NCBI GenBank assembly: GCA_900074725.1 | Contig: LT598458.1 | Span: 1-64,000, forward strand | Reading direction: 5' to 3' | Length of the DNA stretch: 64,000 bases | DNA from: Lachancea dasiensis | Taxonomy: Eukaryota; Ascomycota; Saccharomycetes; Saccharomycetales; Saccharomycetaceae | Part shown: in pieces, positions 30,641-41,576 of the stretch | Numbering within the stretch: position 1 is the first letter of the stretch | Layout of the letters: the number at the start of each line of letters is the position of its first letter | Program-made: the position numbers and the translations under genes | The notes under the pieces: generated by a model | The model's database searches: none | The model's input: only the letters and a program-made list of their open reading frames with translations | Told to the model about the DNA's origin: nothing

Positions 30641-32587
30641 TTATGACCCGCTTGTAGTGGCGGCGGCCTCGCACAGCTGTTCCCAAGCGGAGGGAACATT
30701 GGTCCATGCGGAATACTCGGACTGTAGTTCGTTAATTTGTAGCAAGAGCCCGCTCTCCATATGCCATCCTATGTGGCAGTGGAAGGGCCAGATTCCAGGG
30801 CTGTCCACCACAAACCTGATGACCGCGTACCCATACCCAGAGACGCCCAGCACGTCGCGGGCTATCGGGTTGGAGAAGTCCATCTTGCCCTCGCCGTTTT
30901 CGTAGTAGGACTTGTGGAAATAGCCCCGGTCCGCACTTGCCAGGACCCAGAACTTGTGGCCGTGGAGGTGGAACGGGTGCGCGCCGTCGTCGTAGTTGTT
31001 AACCACCAGGTCCACGACGGCGCCGCGTTGGTCGAGGTTGATCAGATACTGGCCCGCGTTGGTGGTCTCGAGCCGGGTGTCGTCCAGCGTCTTGATGCTG
31101 TTGCCGTGGGGCGACCGGAGAAGCTCGTACATGGTAGAGGAGCCCGGGATCGGCGTGTAGGTCACGTCGTTGAAGTAGCCGCGGTCCAGCTGGTAGCCCT
31201 TGATGAGAAACGACACGTCCAGCTCGATGAGCACGTCGGGCAACGTGGAGCCGTTCTGCACCAGCGGCACCTGCGCGCCGAGCGTCCTGAGCCGGGTCTG
31301 GTCGAAGTCCCGGCACCGCACGTCGCCGCCGTTGTAGTCCCAGCTGCGGGACGTGGGCAGGCGCTGGGAGCGCGGGTCGTAGCGCACAATGGCCGCGACG
31401 TCGGTGTCGAAGTTCGGGTTGGCCTCCGCGAAGCAGAAGCGGTTGAAGCGCACGCGCATCCAGTATTCGGACGCCTGCGCGTCCGCGCGCTCCAGCACGA
31501 ACGAGTACCGCTGCGACACCGACACGTCGATGGACTCCACGGTCAGAGGCTCCGTCACGGTGCCGTCGGCCTCGACCACCGTGAGCCGGTGGCCGTCGAC
31601 CGCGAAGTTGAAGGGCGCGAAGAAGCCGGCGTTGACGACGCGCACGCGGTAGCGCTGCGCCGGGTCGAGCTCGAGCGCGGCGAGCGCGCCGCCGACGAAC
31701 GTCGCGTTGGCGTGGCCGTTGGGCACCACGTAGGACGCCGAGTCGTACTCGAACGCGTTGGCGCCCTGCACCAGCCCGCCGTCGGGCGTGGGCTCGGAGT
31801 TCTCGTTGTCGGGCGCCAGGTACTCGGCCAGGTAGCGGTGCGCGGCGTCGTGGTAGTAGTCGTTGACCATCACCACCAGGTCCGCGTCGTACCGGTCGCC
31901 CACCAGCGCGCGCTCGCGCGCCGAGTGCACCACCAGCGGGCCAAACACCCCGTCCGCCTGCTGCGAGCCGTAGTGCGAGTGGTACCAGTAGGTGCCGCTC
32001 TGCGCCTCGTCGAGCTGGATCGCGTACTCGAACGAGCTGGCCGCGGGCACCGCGCACTGGTTGATGCCCGAGGCCCCGTCGAGAAAGCTGTTGTTGCGGT
32101 TGAAAAACAGGCCGTGGCAGTGCAGCGCGGTGGCCACGTCGCCGGTCTCGACGTGGATCACCAGCGTGTCGCCCGCGGCCGCCTGGATCAGCGGGCCCGG
32201 GTACTGGCCGTTGACCACCGTCAGGTTGCGCACGACGCCGTCGGGCGCCACCTCCGCGAGCGTCGAGATGTTGAAGTAGTAGTGGCGCTCCTGGCCGCCG
32301 CGCTGCGCGTGCCAGTACGCGGTGTCGATGCTGTAGTTGCGGGCCGTGTCGAGGCGCCACGCGGGCTGCGACGGTGGGCCGTCCCGGCCCACCGTCGGGC
32401 TGCTGCCATGGGCGCCGGGCCACCACCCACCGCACCACGCTACCACGACCGCGGGCACCACCACACAGAACACCAGTTGCAGGGCCAGCAGCGCTCTGCG
32501 CTGCTGGCGGACCCGGCCGTTTCGCTCCAGGTCCCACTCCGGGGTCGCGCTGGAGCTGGGTGCTGCTGGGGTAGGTGCTGGAGGCAT
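30641..32587 (-). CDS. Laccase-like multicopper oxidase, N-terminal membrane anchor
   Basis: From the ATG at 32587 (MPPAPTPAAP) the protein has 648 residues. The open frame continues upstream to 33001, but only from a TTG and through the promoter; a TATATAT box near 32650 supports the inner start. Residues 32-50 are a hydrophobic segment preceded by RRQQRR-like basic residues, that is, a type II signal anchor rather than a cleaved signal. Three cupredoxin domains carry the four copper motifs: HCHG (156-159), WYHSHYG (201-207), HPFHLHGHKFW, and HCHIGWHMESGL (from about 603), with Leu at the axial T1 position. Such enzymes oxidise phenols or metals with reduction of O2 to water. Yeast Fet3 ferroxidase has its anchor at the C-terminus instead. 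Base composition is very GC-rich in the 5' two-thirds. Confidence 0.88.
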   Translation of the reverse strand: MPPAPTPAAPSSSATPEWDLERNGRVRQQRRALLALQLVFCVVVPAVVVAWCGGWWPGAHGSSPTVGRDGPPSQPAWRLDTARNYSIDTAYWHAQRGGQERHYYFNISTLAEVAPDGVVRNLTVVNGQYPGPLIQAAAGDTLVIHVETGDVATALHCHGLFFNRNNSFLDGASGINQCAVPAASSFEYAIQLDEAQSGTYWYHSHYGSQQADGVFGPLVVHSARERALVGDRYDADLVVMVNDYYHDAAHRYLAEYLAPDNENSEPTPDGGLVQGANAFEYDSASYVVPNGHANATFVGGALAALELDPAQRYRVRVVNAGFFAPFNFAVDGHRLTVVEADGTVTEPLTVESIDVSVSQRYSFVLERADAQASEYWMRVRFNRFCFAEANPNFDTDVAAIVRYDPRSQRLPTSRSWDYNGGDVRCRDFDQTRLRTLGAQVPLVQNGSTLPDVLIELDVSFLIKGYQLDRGYFNDVTYTPIPGSSTMYELLRSPHGNSIKTLDDTRLETTNAGQYLINLDQRGAVVDLVVNNYDDGAHPFHLHGHKFWVLASADRGYFHKSYYENGEGKMDFSNPIARDVLGVSGYGYAVIRFVVDSPGIWPFHCHIGWHMESGLLLQINELQSEYSAWTNVPSAWEQLCEAAATTSGS

Positions 32588-32760
32588 TGTCGATGTGGGG
32601 CGGGCGAGCGCGCACCCAGGCCGGGCGCGCTGGTGCGCGCCCCAGCGCGATATATACTCGAGCGTGCTCGCCCTCGCCGCCGCGATGCCCTCGGCCCTCG
32701 TGCGATCTCCCGGCCCTCGAGCACCCACATGCCCTTCAATAACGGCGGGAGGGTCGCCGG

Positions 32761-32774
32761 CCCACACGTGTGGG
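32761..32774. promoter_or_regulatory. CACGTG palindrome (bHLH site candidate)
   Basis: CCCACACGTGTGGG is a perfect inverted repeat around the E-box CACGTG. The flanks lack the 5' T that favours Cbf1, so a Pho4-type site is plausible next to an acid phosphatase gene. It is 427 bases from the phosphatase start and 178 from the oxidase start. Confidence 0.4.
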
Positions 32775-32822
32775 AGGTGGCCGCGAGAAGAAGCGATGGC
32801 CACGAGGGCCCATGTGGCGGAC

Positions 32823-32849
32823 GGGCGAGGGCGAGGGCGAGGGCGAGGG
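32823..32849 (+). other. G-quadruplex motif, five GGG tracts
   Basis: Five GGG tracts are separated by identical three-base loops (CGA), on the plus strand. This meets the canonical G3N1-7 rule with one spare tract. It lies in the shared promoter, between the E-box palindrome and the CCGCACGCA repeats. Confidence 0.75.
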
Positions 32850-32959
32850 CCGAGCGCAGGCATGACGAGCACGCCGGGCGTGGGCATGGCCGCGCTCGCG
32901 CGGGAATGTGCTTGTATATTGGCGATGCCCTCGTGCGAAGTCCGCGCACGCCGTGCACA

Positions 32960-32995
32960 CCGCACGCACCGCACGCACCGCACGCACCGCACGCC
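32960..32995 (+). repeat. Minisatellite, 4 x 9 bp (CCGCACGCA)
   Basis: Four head-to-tail units of 9 bp occur; the last ends in C instead of A. They lie in the divergent promoter, about 100 bases before the phosphatase TATA box. Confidence 0.8.
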
Positions 32996-33191
32996 TGCCA
33001 ATTAAGCAGCGGGCCCTCGGCCCTTGTAAATTGGCCTTGGCAGCGGGCCCTCGGTTTATTGGCTCCGGCGGGCGCGCGCTCGCTCGCGGCCCGCGGTGTA
33101 TAAAAGCACGCCCGCAGCGGCCATGGACACTGCCCTCGACACTGCCCCAGCCCCCGCCATCGACACCGCCCCCGCCCCCGCCCTCGCCCCC

Positions 33192-34568
33192 ATGAAACTC
33201 ACCCACTGTGCTGGACTCGGCGCCCTGGCGCTCGCGTCCGCGAACGCCGCGTCCTCGTCCTACGACAAGAGAACCTACTCGACCTTCGACCCCAAGCCCT
33301 CCGAGGTGCCCCAGCTCGCCGCCTCCGCCGCGTCCAACCACCGCACCTCGGACGTCCAGGGCGCCGCCGTCCGCCGCATCTACACCATCTGGCTGGAGAA
33401 CACCGACTACGACAAGGCCGCCGGCAACGCGGACCTCGCGTGGCTCGCCTCGCAGGGTATCACGCTCGACAACTACTGGGCGCTGACCCACCCTTCGGAG
33501 CCCAACTACCTCGCGTCCGTGGGCGGCGACTACTTCGCGCTCGACGACGACCGCTTCATCACCATGCCCTCCAACGTGTCGACGCTCGTGGACCTGCTCG
33601 ACACCAAAAACATCTCGTGGGCCGAGTACCAGGAGCACATGCCCTACTCCGGGTTCCAAGGCTACAACTTCTCGAACCAGGAGACCTGGGCCAACGACTA
33701 CATGAGAAAGCACAATCCGCTGATCCAGTACGACTCCGTCACCCAGGACGCGGACCGCCTCGCCAACATCAAGAACTTCACCGAGTTCTACCGCGACCTC
33801 AACGGCTCCACCTTGCCGCAGTGGAGCTTCATCACCCCGAACATGACCAACGACGGCCACGACTCCACCATCAAGGTCGCGGGCAAGTGGGCCCGCAGCT
33901 TCTTGGAGCCTCTGCTGTCCAACGAGTACTTCATGAAGGACACCCTGGTGGTGTTGACGTTCGACGAAAACGAGACCTACTCCATCAAGAACAAGGTGTT
34001 CACCGTGTTGTTGGGCGGTGCCATCCCGGACGAGCTGCACGGCACCACGGACTCCACGTTCTACGACCACTACTCGCTGATCTCCTCGGTCGAGGCCAAC
34101 TGGGACTTGCCCAGCTTGGGGCGCCACGACGTCGACGCCAACGTCTTCGAGCTGATCGCCAACGCCACCAACATCACCAACCAAGAGGTCGACACCACCT
34201 ACATGATGAACAACCAAACCTACGTGGGCTACTTTTTGGACGCCCACATCGACCTCCCAGCTCCTAACGTGACTGCCGTCAACAAGAACGGGAAAGGTGT
34301 CTTGCCCGCCATCGTCGACAAATGGGCCTCTGCGTACTCGTCCCAGTCTTCGGCCAGTTACTACACCTCCACCACCACCACCCAGTCTGCTGCTTCTTTG
34401 ACCGATGCCGTGACTCTGACCGCCAACGCCACCGTGTCGGGCTCCTCTTCGTCTGCCACTTCTGCCAGCGAGACCCAGTCCGTTTCCGTGTCCACGGGCG
34501 GCGCCGGCGTGGTCTCCATGGGGTGGACCTCGATGTTCGCCATGGTCGTGGGAGCCCTCTTTGCCTGA
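33192..34568 (+). CDS. Secreted GPI-type acid phosphatase (phosphoesterase family)
   Basis: The protein has 458 residues from the ATG at 33192. An ATG at 33123 is in frame, but lies within about 20 bases of the TATAAAAG box, so the inner start, which opens with a signal peptide (MKLTHCAGLGALALASANA), is preferred. The catalytic region matches the phosphoesterase family (PF04185) of fungal Pi-repressible acid phosphatases such as Aspergillus PhoA: IWLENTDYD, THPSEPNYLASVGGD, and later TFDENE and DHYSLISSVE. NxS/T sites are numerous. The C-terminus is Ser/Thr-rich (about 375-435) and ends in a hydrophobic tail without basic residues after it, as in GPI-anchored wall proteins. It is unrelated to the histidine acid phosphatase PHO5. 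GC content is very high at the 5' end and falls towards the 3' end. Confidence 0.87.
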   Translation: MKLTHCAGLGALALASANAASSSYDKRTYSTFDPKPSEVPQLAASAASNHRTSDVQGAAVRRIYTIWLENTDYDKAAGNADLAWLASQGITLDNYWALTHPSEPNYLASVGGDYFALDDDRFITMPSNVSTLVDLLDTKNISWAEYQEHMPYSGFQGYNFSNQETWANDYMRKHNPLIQYDSVTQDADRLANIKNFTEFYRDLNGSTLPQWSFITPNMTNDGHDSTIKVAGKWARSFLEPLLSNEYFMKDTLVVLTFDENETYSIKNKVFTVLLGGAIPDELHGTTDSTFYDHYSLISSVEANWDLPSLGRHDVDANVFELIANATNITNQEVDTTYMMNNQTYVGYFLDAHIDLPAPNVTAVNKNGKGVLPAIVDKWASAYSSQSSASYYTSTTTTQSAASLTDAVTLTANATVSGSSSSATSASETQSVSVSTGGAGVVSMGWTSMFAMVVGALFA

Positions 34569-35223
34569 ACCTGGCGATGCCCAAAAATTATATCTATGCC
34601 CAACGACGCGCCGTCGCATCTATAGACTCCTATTTATTCTAAAAACACTGCCATTAGCCGGGGACCGGGCCGCGAGGTCAGACGGGTGTGCTTTGGAATA
34701 GGCTTATTAAATGGCCCGCGAGCCGGCCCACGAGACGACTCGCCGGATCAAACGCTACACTTCCCAACGTCATGCAAATACAGTGCAATTCGCCTGGTGG
34801 TGGAAATGCGGTCTTCAATGGCTTTAGATGTCTACATGGAATCTAATTTAACCAACTTCTGCCACAATCTTCTGTCAATGCCACTTTATTTAGTGACGCC
34901 GAGTGTATCATTCTGTATAATAATGACACGTCTGTAACCAGGCATCGCCCTCCATATGATCCGTAGTAACAGCTGGAACTACCAACTGGTAGCGAATTAG
35001 CATTGCCAGAAGAGTGTTAGCTAAGGTGAGCAATCCGGAAAACCAAATTCAAGCCCCCTCAGCTTTCTGGAACTGTATCTTCCATTACATATATAACTTT
35101 TTACCAGCAGATGACGAGCTTGCACAATAGACCTCGCAGTTTTCCCACCACAGTGTGTGTGTGCTTTACTGCCCGTAATGCTAAATCAATTTGTTGTCAT
35201 TTGGCACCGCCTAGTGGGTAATA
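34569..35223. other. Convergent intergenic region
   Basis: This interval lies between the phosphatase and aminotransferase 3' ends. Composition returns to the AT-rich level of the rest of the window within a few hundred bases. No gene, repeat or RNA is recognised. Confidence 0.5.
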
Positions 35224-36360
35224 TTACTTAAGAAACTCATCATACGCTTTGGTGAGAAGCTCCAGCGCCTTGACCAGCTCCGGTTTGGAATTACCATACC
35301 CAATCCGAATGGTGCCAGGCACATCAAAACACTCGCCAGGTGCACACAAAACTTTATACTGCGTGGCAAGTACCCCCGTAAACCTTTCGGTGTCCTTCAC
35401 ACCATTGACCTGCAACAAACAAACTGAGCCGCCCTGCGGCTCATGAACGAAAGAAAACCTCCCTTCTGAGTTTTTGATAAAATCCGATAAGATCCCCAAG
35501 TTCTCTGTGCACAGGGCCAAGTTGCGATCAAGCACAGCTTTGCGGTTTTTCAAAATGTAGCAAGCAACTGCGTCATCTATCATGGATACTGATATCGTAT
35601 TGTAGTCTCTTCTGGAGGCTGCGGTTTCCAGAAACCTCAAATCTTGAGATACTATCCATCCAAGCCTGACACCGGCTGCTGAATACGCCTTGGACATGGA
35701 CCCCGTTGTGACACCCGATGCACTTATTTGACACATAGATTTGGGCTGCTCGCAAGAATGGAACAGGGGGCTATAAACCTCATCGCTGAGAACTCGAATT
35801 CCATTCTCCTCAGCAAACGCAGCGATTTGCTGCAACAGCTCCATTGGAATGACGCTGCCCAGTGGGTTGTTAGGGTTGTTAATTACTATAAGTTTGGTGT
35901 TGGATTTGACCATGTTTTTGAGTTCGCCCAAGTTCGGGAGAAAACCATCTTTGGCTTTCAACCGTAACAGATCAACCTCAGCGCCGAACATCTTCGGAAC
36001 ACTGCTTAACTGCTGATACGTGGGAGCAACACAAATAACATGGTCTCCGGGCCCTGCCACAGCGTAATGAACCAGAAAGTTAGCTCCAATAGCTCCATTG
36101 GTGATCAAGACGTTGTCCTGGGTGAGTTGTACGCGCTCATTGGAATGTATTTCCGCAATCAACGAACGTAGTTGCGGGGACCCCCGAATGGACCCGTAAG
36201 TAAGTCTCTTGTTGTTATCGAATTCGAACTTTTCGCCCGTGAGATCTTTCAGCTCTTCGAAGCTCAATGAGTAGCAGCAAGTCTCACCAACATTGTACTC
36301 AACATGTTCCTCATATTTGTCCATAAATTGTTCCACTGAAAAATCCTCTTGAGCTGGCAT
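35224..36360 (-). CDS. PLP-dependent class I/II aminotransferase
   Basis: The 378-residue fold-type I PLP enzyme has these family features: LTYGSIRGSPQLRSLIAE (substrate-proximal N-domain), NGAIGANF (phosphate-binding loop position), INNPNNPLGSV (Asn contacting PLP), LSDEVYSPLF (Asp and Tyr), TGSMSKAYSAAGVRLGW (Schiff-base Lys in SKAYSAAG, then the Arg), and IRIGYG (the C-terminal Arg binding the substrate carboxylate). The length is normal. No S. cerevisiae orthologue comes to mind; similar uncharacterised aminotransferases occur in other fungi and in bacteria, so transfer is possible but untested. A TCACGTGA element lies 181 bases upstream. The amino donor and product cannot be read from sequence. 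Confidence 0.88.
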   Translation of the reverse strand: MPAQEDFSVEQFMDKYEEHVEYNVGETCCYSLSFEELKDLTGEKFEFDNNKRLTYGSIRGSPQLRSLIAEIHSNERVQLTQDNVLITNGAIGANFLVHYAVAGPGDHVICVAPTYQQLSSVPKMFGAEVDLLRLKAKDGFLPNLGELKNMVKSNTKLIVINNPNNPLGSVIPMELLQQIAAFAEENGIRVLSDEVYSPLFHSCEQPKSMCQISASGVTTGSMSKAYSAAGVRLGWIVSQDLRFLETAASRRDYNTISVSMIDDAVACYILKNRKAVLDRNLALCTENLGILSDFIKNSEGRFSFVHEPQGGSVCLLQVNGVKDTERFTGVLATQYKVLCAPGECFDVPGTIRIGYGNSKPELVKALELLTKAYDEFLK

Positions 36361-37503
36361 GGTTGGTTGACCACTTATATTCCGAGACCGGAGAGAGCCA
36401 TGATTCTACCAGCCCTGGTCTTTTATATTCCTCGAGCAACTTCTGGAGCCATTGGCTTATCGGCTGTGATCTATGAAGATGACTTGCTCAATCTTACTGT
36501 GAAGGGTAGTTGAACCCGACATTGAGTGACAGAGAAACTGTCACGTGACCACGATCAGAGGTGCTCTTTATGAGAGATATGGTAAAACTTCATAGAACTT
36601 CGCCGACTGTAAGGCTCCTGATGGTCGCGGAAGCTCTTGGGGCTTTAAAATTGTCAGCTTTATTCATGATTTTGTTTATTTCGAAATTTGTAGCGCCGAG
36701 GCCGATGCTTTGAGCCAATTGCGCTTCGACACTAACCACCAATTTGTTGGGACCAGATCAGTAATAGTTAGCACACTGGCACGCTAAACTGATGGATATT
36801 TTCACCGACGTAGCAGCTATATGCTCGGATTTTCCTGGTTTTGACGAATAGAGAATTTCATGACGACATTTGTTGCAGACGCATTGCTTAGCAGATTAGT
36901 TTAACGACGATCAATTGAACTCTGCGTGCCAACAATCAGAATTCAGAGAACGATAAGTTGGCTATCAGAAGTACAGCGGGATGAGTAAGACTATCTATTT
37001 TTGGGATACGTCGCACCCGGCTTTATTCTGCCGTTGACACGGTTATTTTATTGTGATAACAAATATAGCATGCAGGTTGAAGAGGGAACGACTTGCAAGG
37101 TGTTTTTGGTTACTCATGAAATGGAGTCGTTATTGTAGTCCGGATTTCCATACCTGTACTCTAAAGAGGCAAAATCAAGTGATCGCTTAATAGGCGTTTG
37201 AGACACATCATCAAGTGCTTTCAGTGCTAGATTACTGTGAACCCTATATAAATTTAATTCACTCTACTTCTCCAGAGAGTTTGGCGACCACTGGGCGCTT
37301 GTAAACGCCCCCATTCTCTTCGAAGCAACGATTCAACATTAGGAGGCGGGTACATACACAAAACATCTTCTCGGCACCTCCTTACTCCCTCCTTTTGTAT
37401 TAGCTCTGCTCATTCAGCAAGACATCTCAACTCATACTTTAGGATCAGCCAGAGAACACATATATTTTCAGTCCTGGGGAAAATTGAACACCTAGGCCAG
37501 CTA
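36361..37503. other. Intergenic 1.1 kb; aminotransferase promoter
   Basis: TCACGTGA at 36541-36548, preceded by AAACTG, is a Cbf1-type site 181 bases upstream of the aminotransferase start. The rest holds the GAL7 3' flank. No gene, tRNA or repeat is seen. Confidence 0.45.
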
Positions 37504-38658
37504 TTAAGTTATTTTCTCTAGGTAGCGGGCATCCGAGTCAAGTACTCTAAGCCGCTCGGCAGCTTGCTCTGCAGTTAGGTCCCTTTGAGGTTCACCTAAC
37601 AATTCAAATCCAACCAAGAACTTTCTCACAGAAGCCGATCTTAGTAAGGGCGGATAGAAATGCATGTGAAACCAAGAATTGTTCTTTTCCTCGAAAGTAG
37701 CATTCAAAGGAGCTTGGTGTAGCCCCATTGAATAAGGAAAACTGGTCTCAAATAGATTGTCGTACTTCAAAGTCAGCTGTTTCATTATCGACGCCAAATC
37801 GTGCCTTTGCGTGTCATTAAATTCAGCAAGAGATGACAGCTTGACCTTACTCAGTAAAAGTGTCTCGAACGGCCACACAGCCCAATAAGGTACCACTACC
37901 ACGAAAGAGTCGTTCTCTAAAACCACCCTTTCACGTTCTTGTAATTCTAAAGTCACGTAATCTGCTAAGAGATGGCACGAGTGCTCTTCCGAGTATTTTT
38001 CAAACGATTTCAACTCCTTGTCAACCTCATTGGGTACCACACTTAGACACCACGCTTGGCCATGGGGGTGCAAGTTTGAGCACCCCATCGCTGTTCCTTT
38101 GTTCTCGAAAATTTGCAAGTATTTGTATGGCTTATTATCGGTTTGAGCTTCGCGTTCCATTCTGAGATAAAGATCTGTCCATGCCTTGACCACGTCAACA
38201 ATGGCAGGCACTGGCATCTGTGGAATTGTCAAGTTGTGCTTGGGGCTAAAACAGATCACAAAACAATTCCCTTCAACCGATTGTGCTTTCAACAATCGAC
38301 TTTTTAAACAATTGGTATCGTCTTTGGTCACAAGTGCGGGTTGGTTTAGTTTTACTGCAGAAAAGTCATTAGGGAAGATGTAAGTCGTTGAATAAGTTGG
38401 GTTTATTTCACCTGAAGTTCTCGAATTTCCGGGGCATAAGTAGCAGGCAGAGTCGAAATCGGGAATGCCAGGATTGCTTGGAGTTTCTTGCTGACCAAGC
38501 CAAGGCCTCTTTGCCCTATGCGGTGAAACCAACACCCACGAGTCCGTAAGTGGGTTGTAGCGTCTGTGAGAATTGTCAGTGAAATCAAAGTCCGGTGAAC
38601 TTAAGGTCATAGTCGGCCAACTGGTAAGTCTTGCTGATTGACTTGTTATCCTATACAT
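37504..38658 (-). CDS. GAL7: Galactose-1-phosphate uridylyltransferase
   Basis: This Leloir-pathway enzyme exchanges UMP between UDP-glucose and galactose-1-phosphate in the cytosol. The 384-residue frame has the signatures RYNPLTDSWVLVSPHRAKRPW, CYLCPGNSR (zinc-site cysteines), NKGTAMGCSNLHPHGQAW with the catalytic His in HPHGQ, and WFHMHFYPPLLRSA. S. cerevisiae Gal7 has 366 residues and begins just before the RYNPLTDSW stretch. An in-frame ATG at 38610 (MTLSSPDFDF) would give 368 residues and is the more likely start by comparison. The gene lies first in the cluster and points the same way as GAL10. A TATA box (38682-38689) and a perfect Gal4 site (38785-38801) lie upstream. Confidence 0.97.
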   Translation of the reverse strand: MYRITSQSARLTSWPTMTLSSPDFDFTDNSHRRYNPLTDSWVLVSPHRAKRPWLGQQETPSNPGIPDFDSACYLCPGNSRTSGEINPTYSTTYIFPNDFSAVKLNQPALVTKDDTNCLKSRLLKAQSVEGNCFVICFSPKHNLTIPQMPVPAIVDVVKAWTDLYLRMEREAQTDNKPYKYLQIFENKGTAMGCSNLHPHGQAWCLSVVPNEVDKELKSFEKYSEEHSCHLLADYVTLELQERERVVLENDSFVVVVPYWAVWPFETLLLSKVKLSSLAEFNDTQRHDLASIMKQLTLKYDNLFETSFPYSMGLHQAPLNATFEEKNNSWFHMHFYPPLLRSASVRKFLVGFELLGEPQRDLTAEQAAERLRVLDSDARYLEKIT

Positions 38659-39043
38659 GTACCGAAGAGTTCCTTCCCCAGCTTTTATATCAACATGAGA
38701 GCTATCATTTCGATTTTTACTCTCGGAGTGATGTCGTGCGGAGCCCTTATGAAGAGTTCATGTAAATTAATTAATTGCCTCGCTCGGACCACAATAGTCC
38801 GAACTGTTGTTTGAGCTCTTCAACCTCAATACAAGTGACGAGAACAGTAGGCTGACACCCAAACTTGGAATGAGGAACACATGGGAACTTTAAACCTGTC
38901 ATTCCTTGCTAGCTTACTGTAAAATGTTGTTGTGCTAACTTAATCAATAGCTAGACAAATAGTTATAGCAGAACAATTACATATCAACTGCTACAGAAAC
39001 ATAAATAACATTGCTTTGTAGTGGTAAAATTCCGTCATGACTT
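38659..39043. promoter_or_regulatory. GAL7 promoter with one Gal4 site
   Basis: CGG-N11-CCG at 38785-38801 (CGGACCACAATAGTCCG) fits the Gal4 consensus. A TATAAAAG box on the minus strand lies at 38682-38689. The right part is the GAL10 3' flank. Confidence 0.8.

Positions 39044-41576
<2,533 letters not shown>

Larger units (their letters stand above)
32588..33191. promoter_or_regulatory. GC-rich divergent promoter, oxidase and phosphatase
   Basis: This 604-base interval separates the starts of two surface-enzyme genes. It has a TATA-like box for each: GCGATATATACTC near 32646-32658 for the oxidase and GTATAAAAG at 33097-33105 for the phosphatase. It also holds a perfect 14-bp palindrome at 32761-32774 with CACGTG at its centre, a five-tract G-quadruplex motif at 32823-32849, and four 9-bp units (CCGCACGCA) at 32960-32995. 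The region is far richer in G and C than usual yeast promoters. Confidence 0.7.

Noticed and set aside
32588-33001. N-terminal extension of the multicopper oxidase
   Set aside because: It starts only from TTG, reads through tandem repeats and the promoter, and lies upstream of a TATA box that serves the inner ATG.
30761-33103. 780-codon plus-strand open frame antisense to the multicopper oxidase
   Set aside because: It is a by-product of extreme GC content, which makes stop codons rare in all frames. The opposite strand encodes intact copper motifs, and this product is Val/Arg/His-rich without domains.
32736-34619. 627-codon minus-strand open frame antisense to the phosphatase
   Set aside because: The same GC artefact applies; the plus-strand protein has a signal peptide, family motifs and a GPI-type tail.
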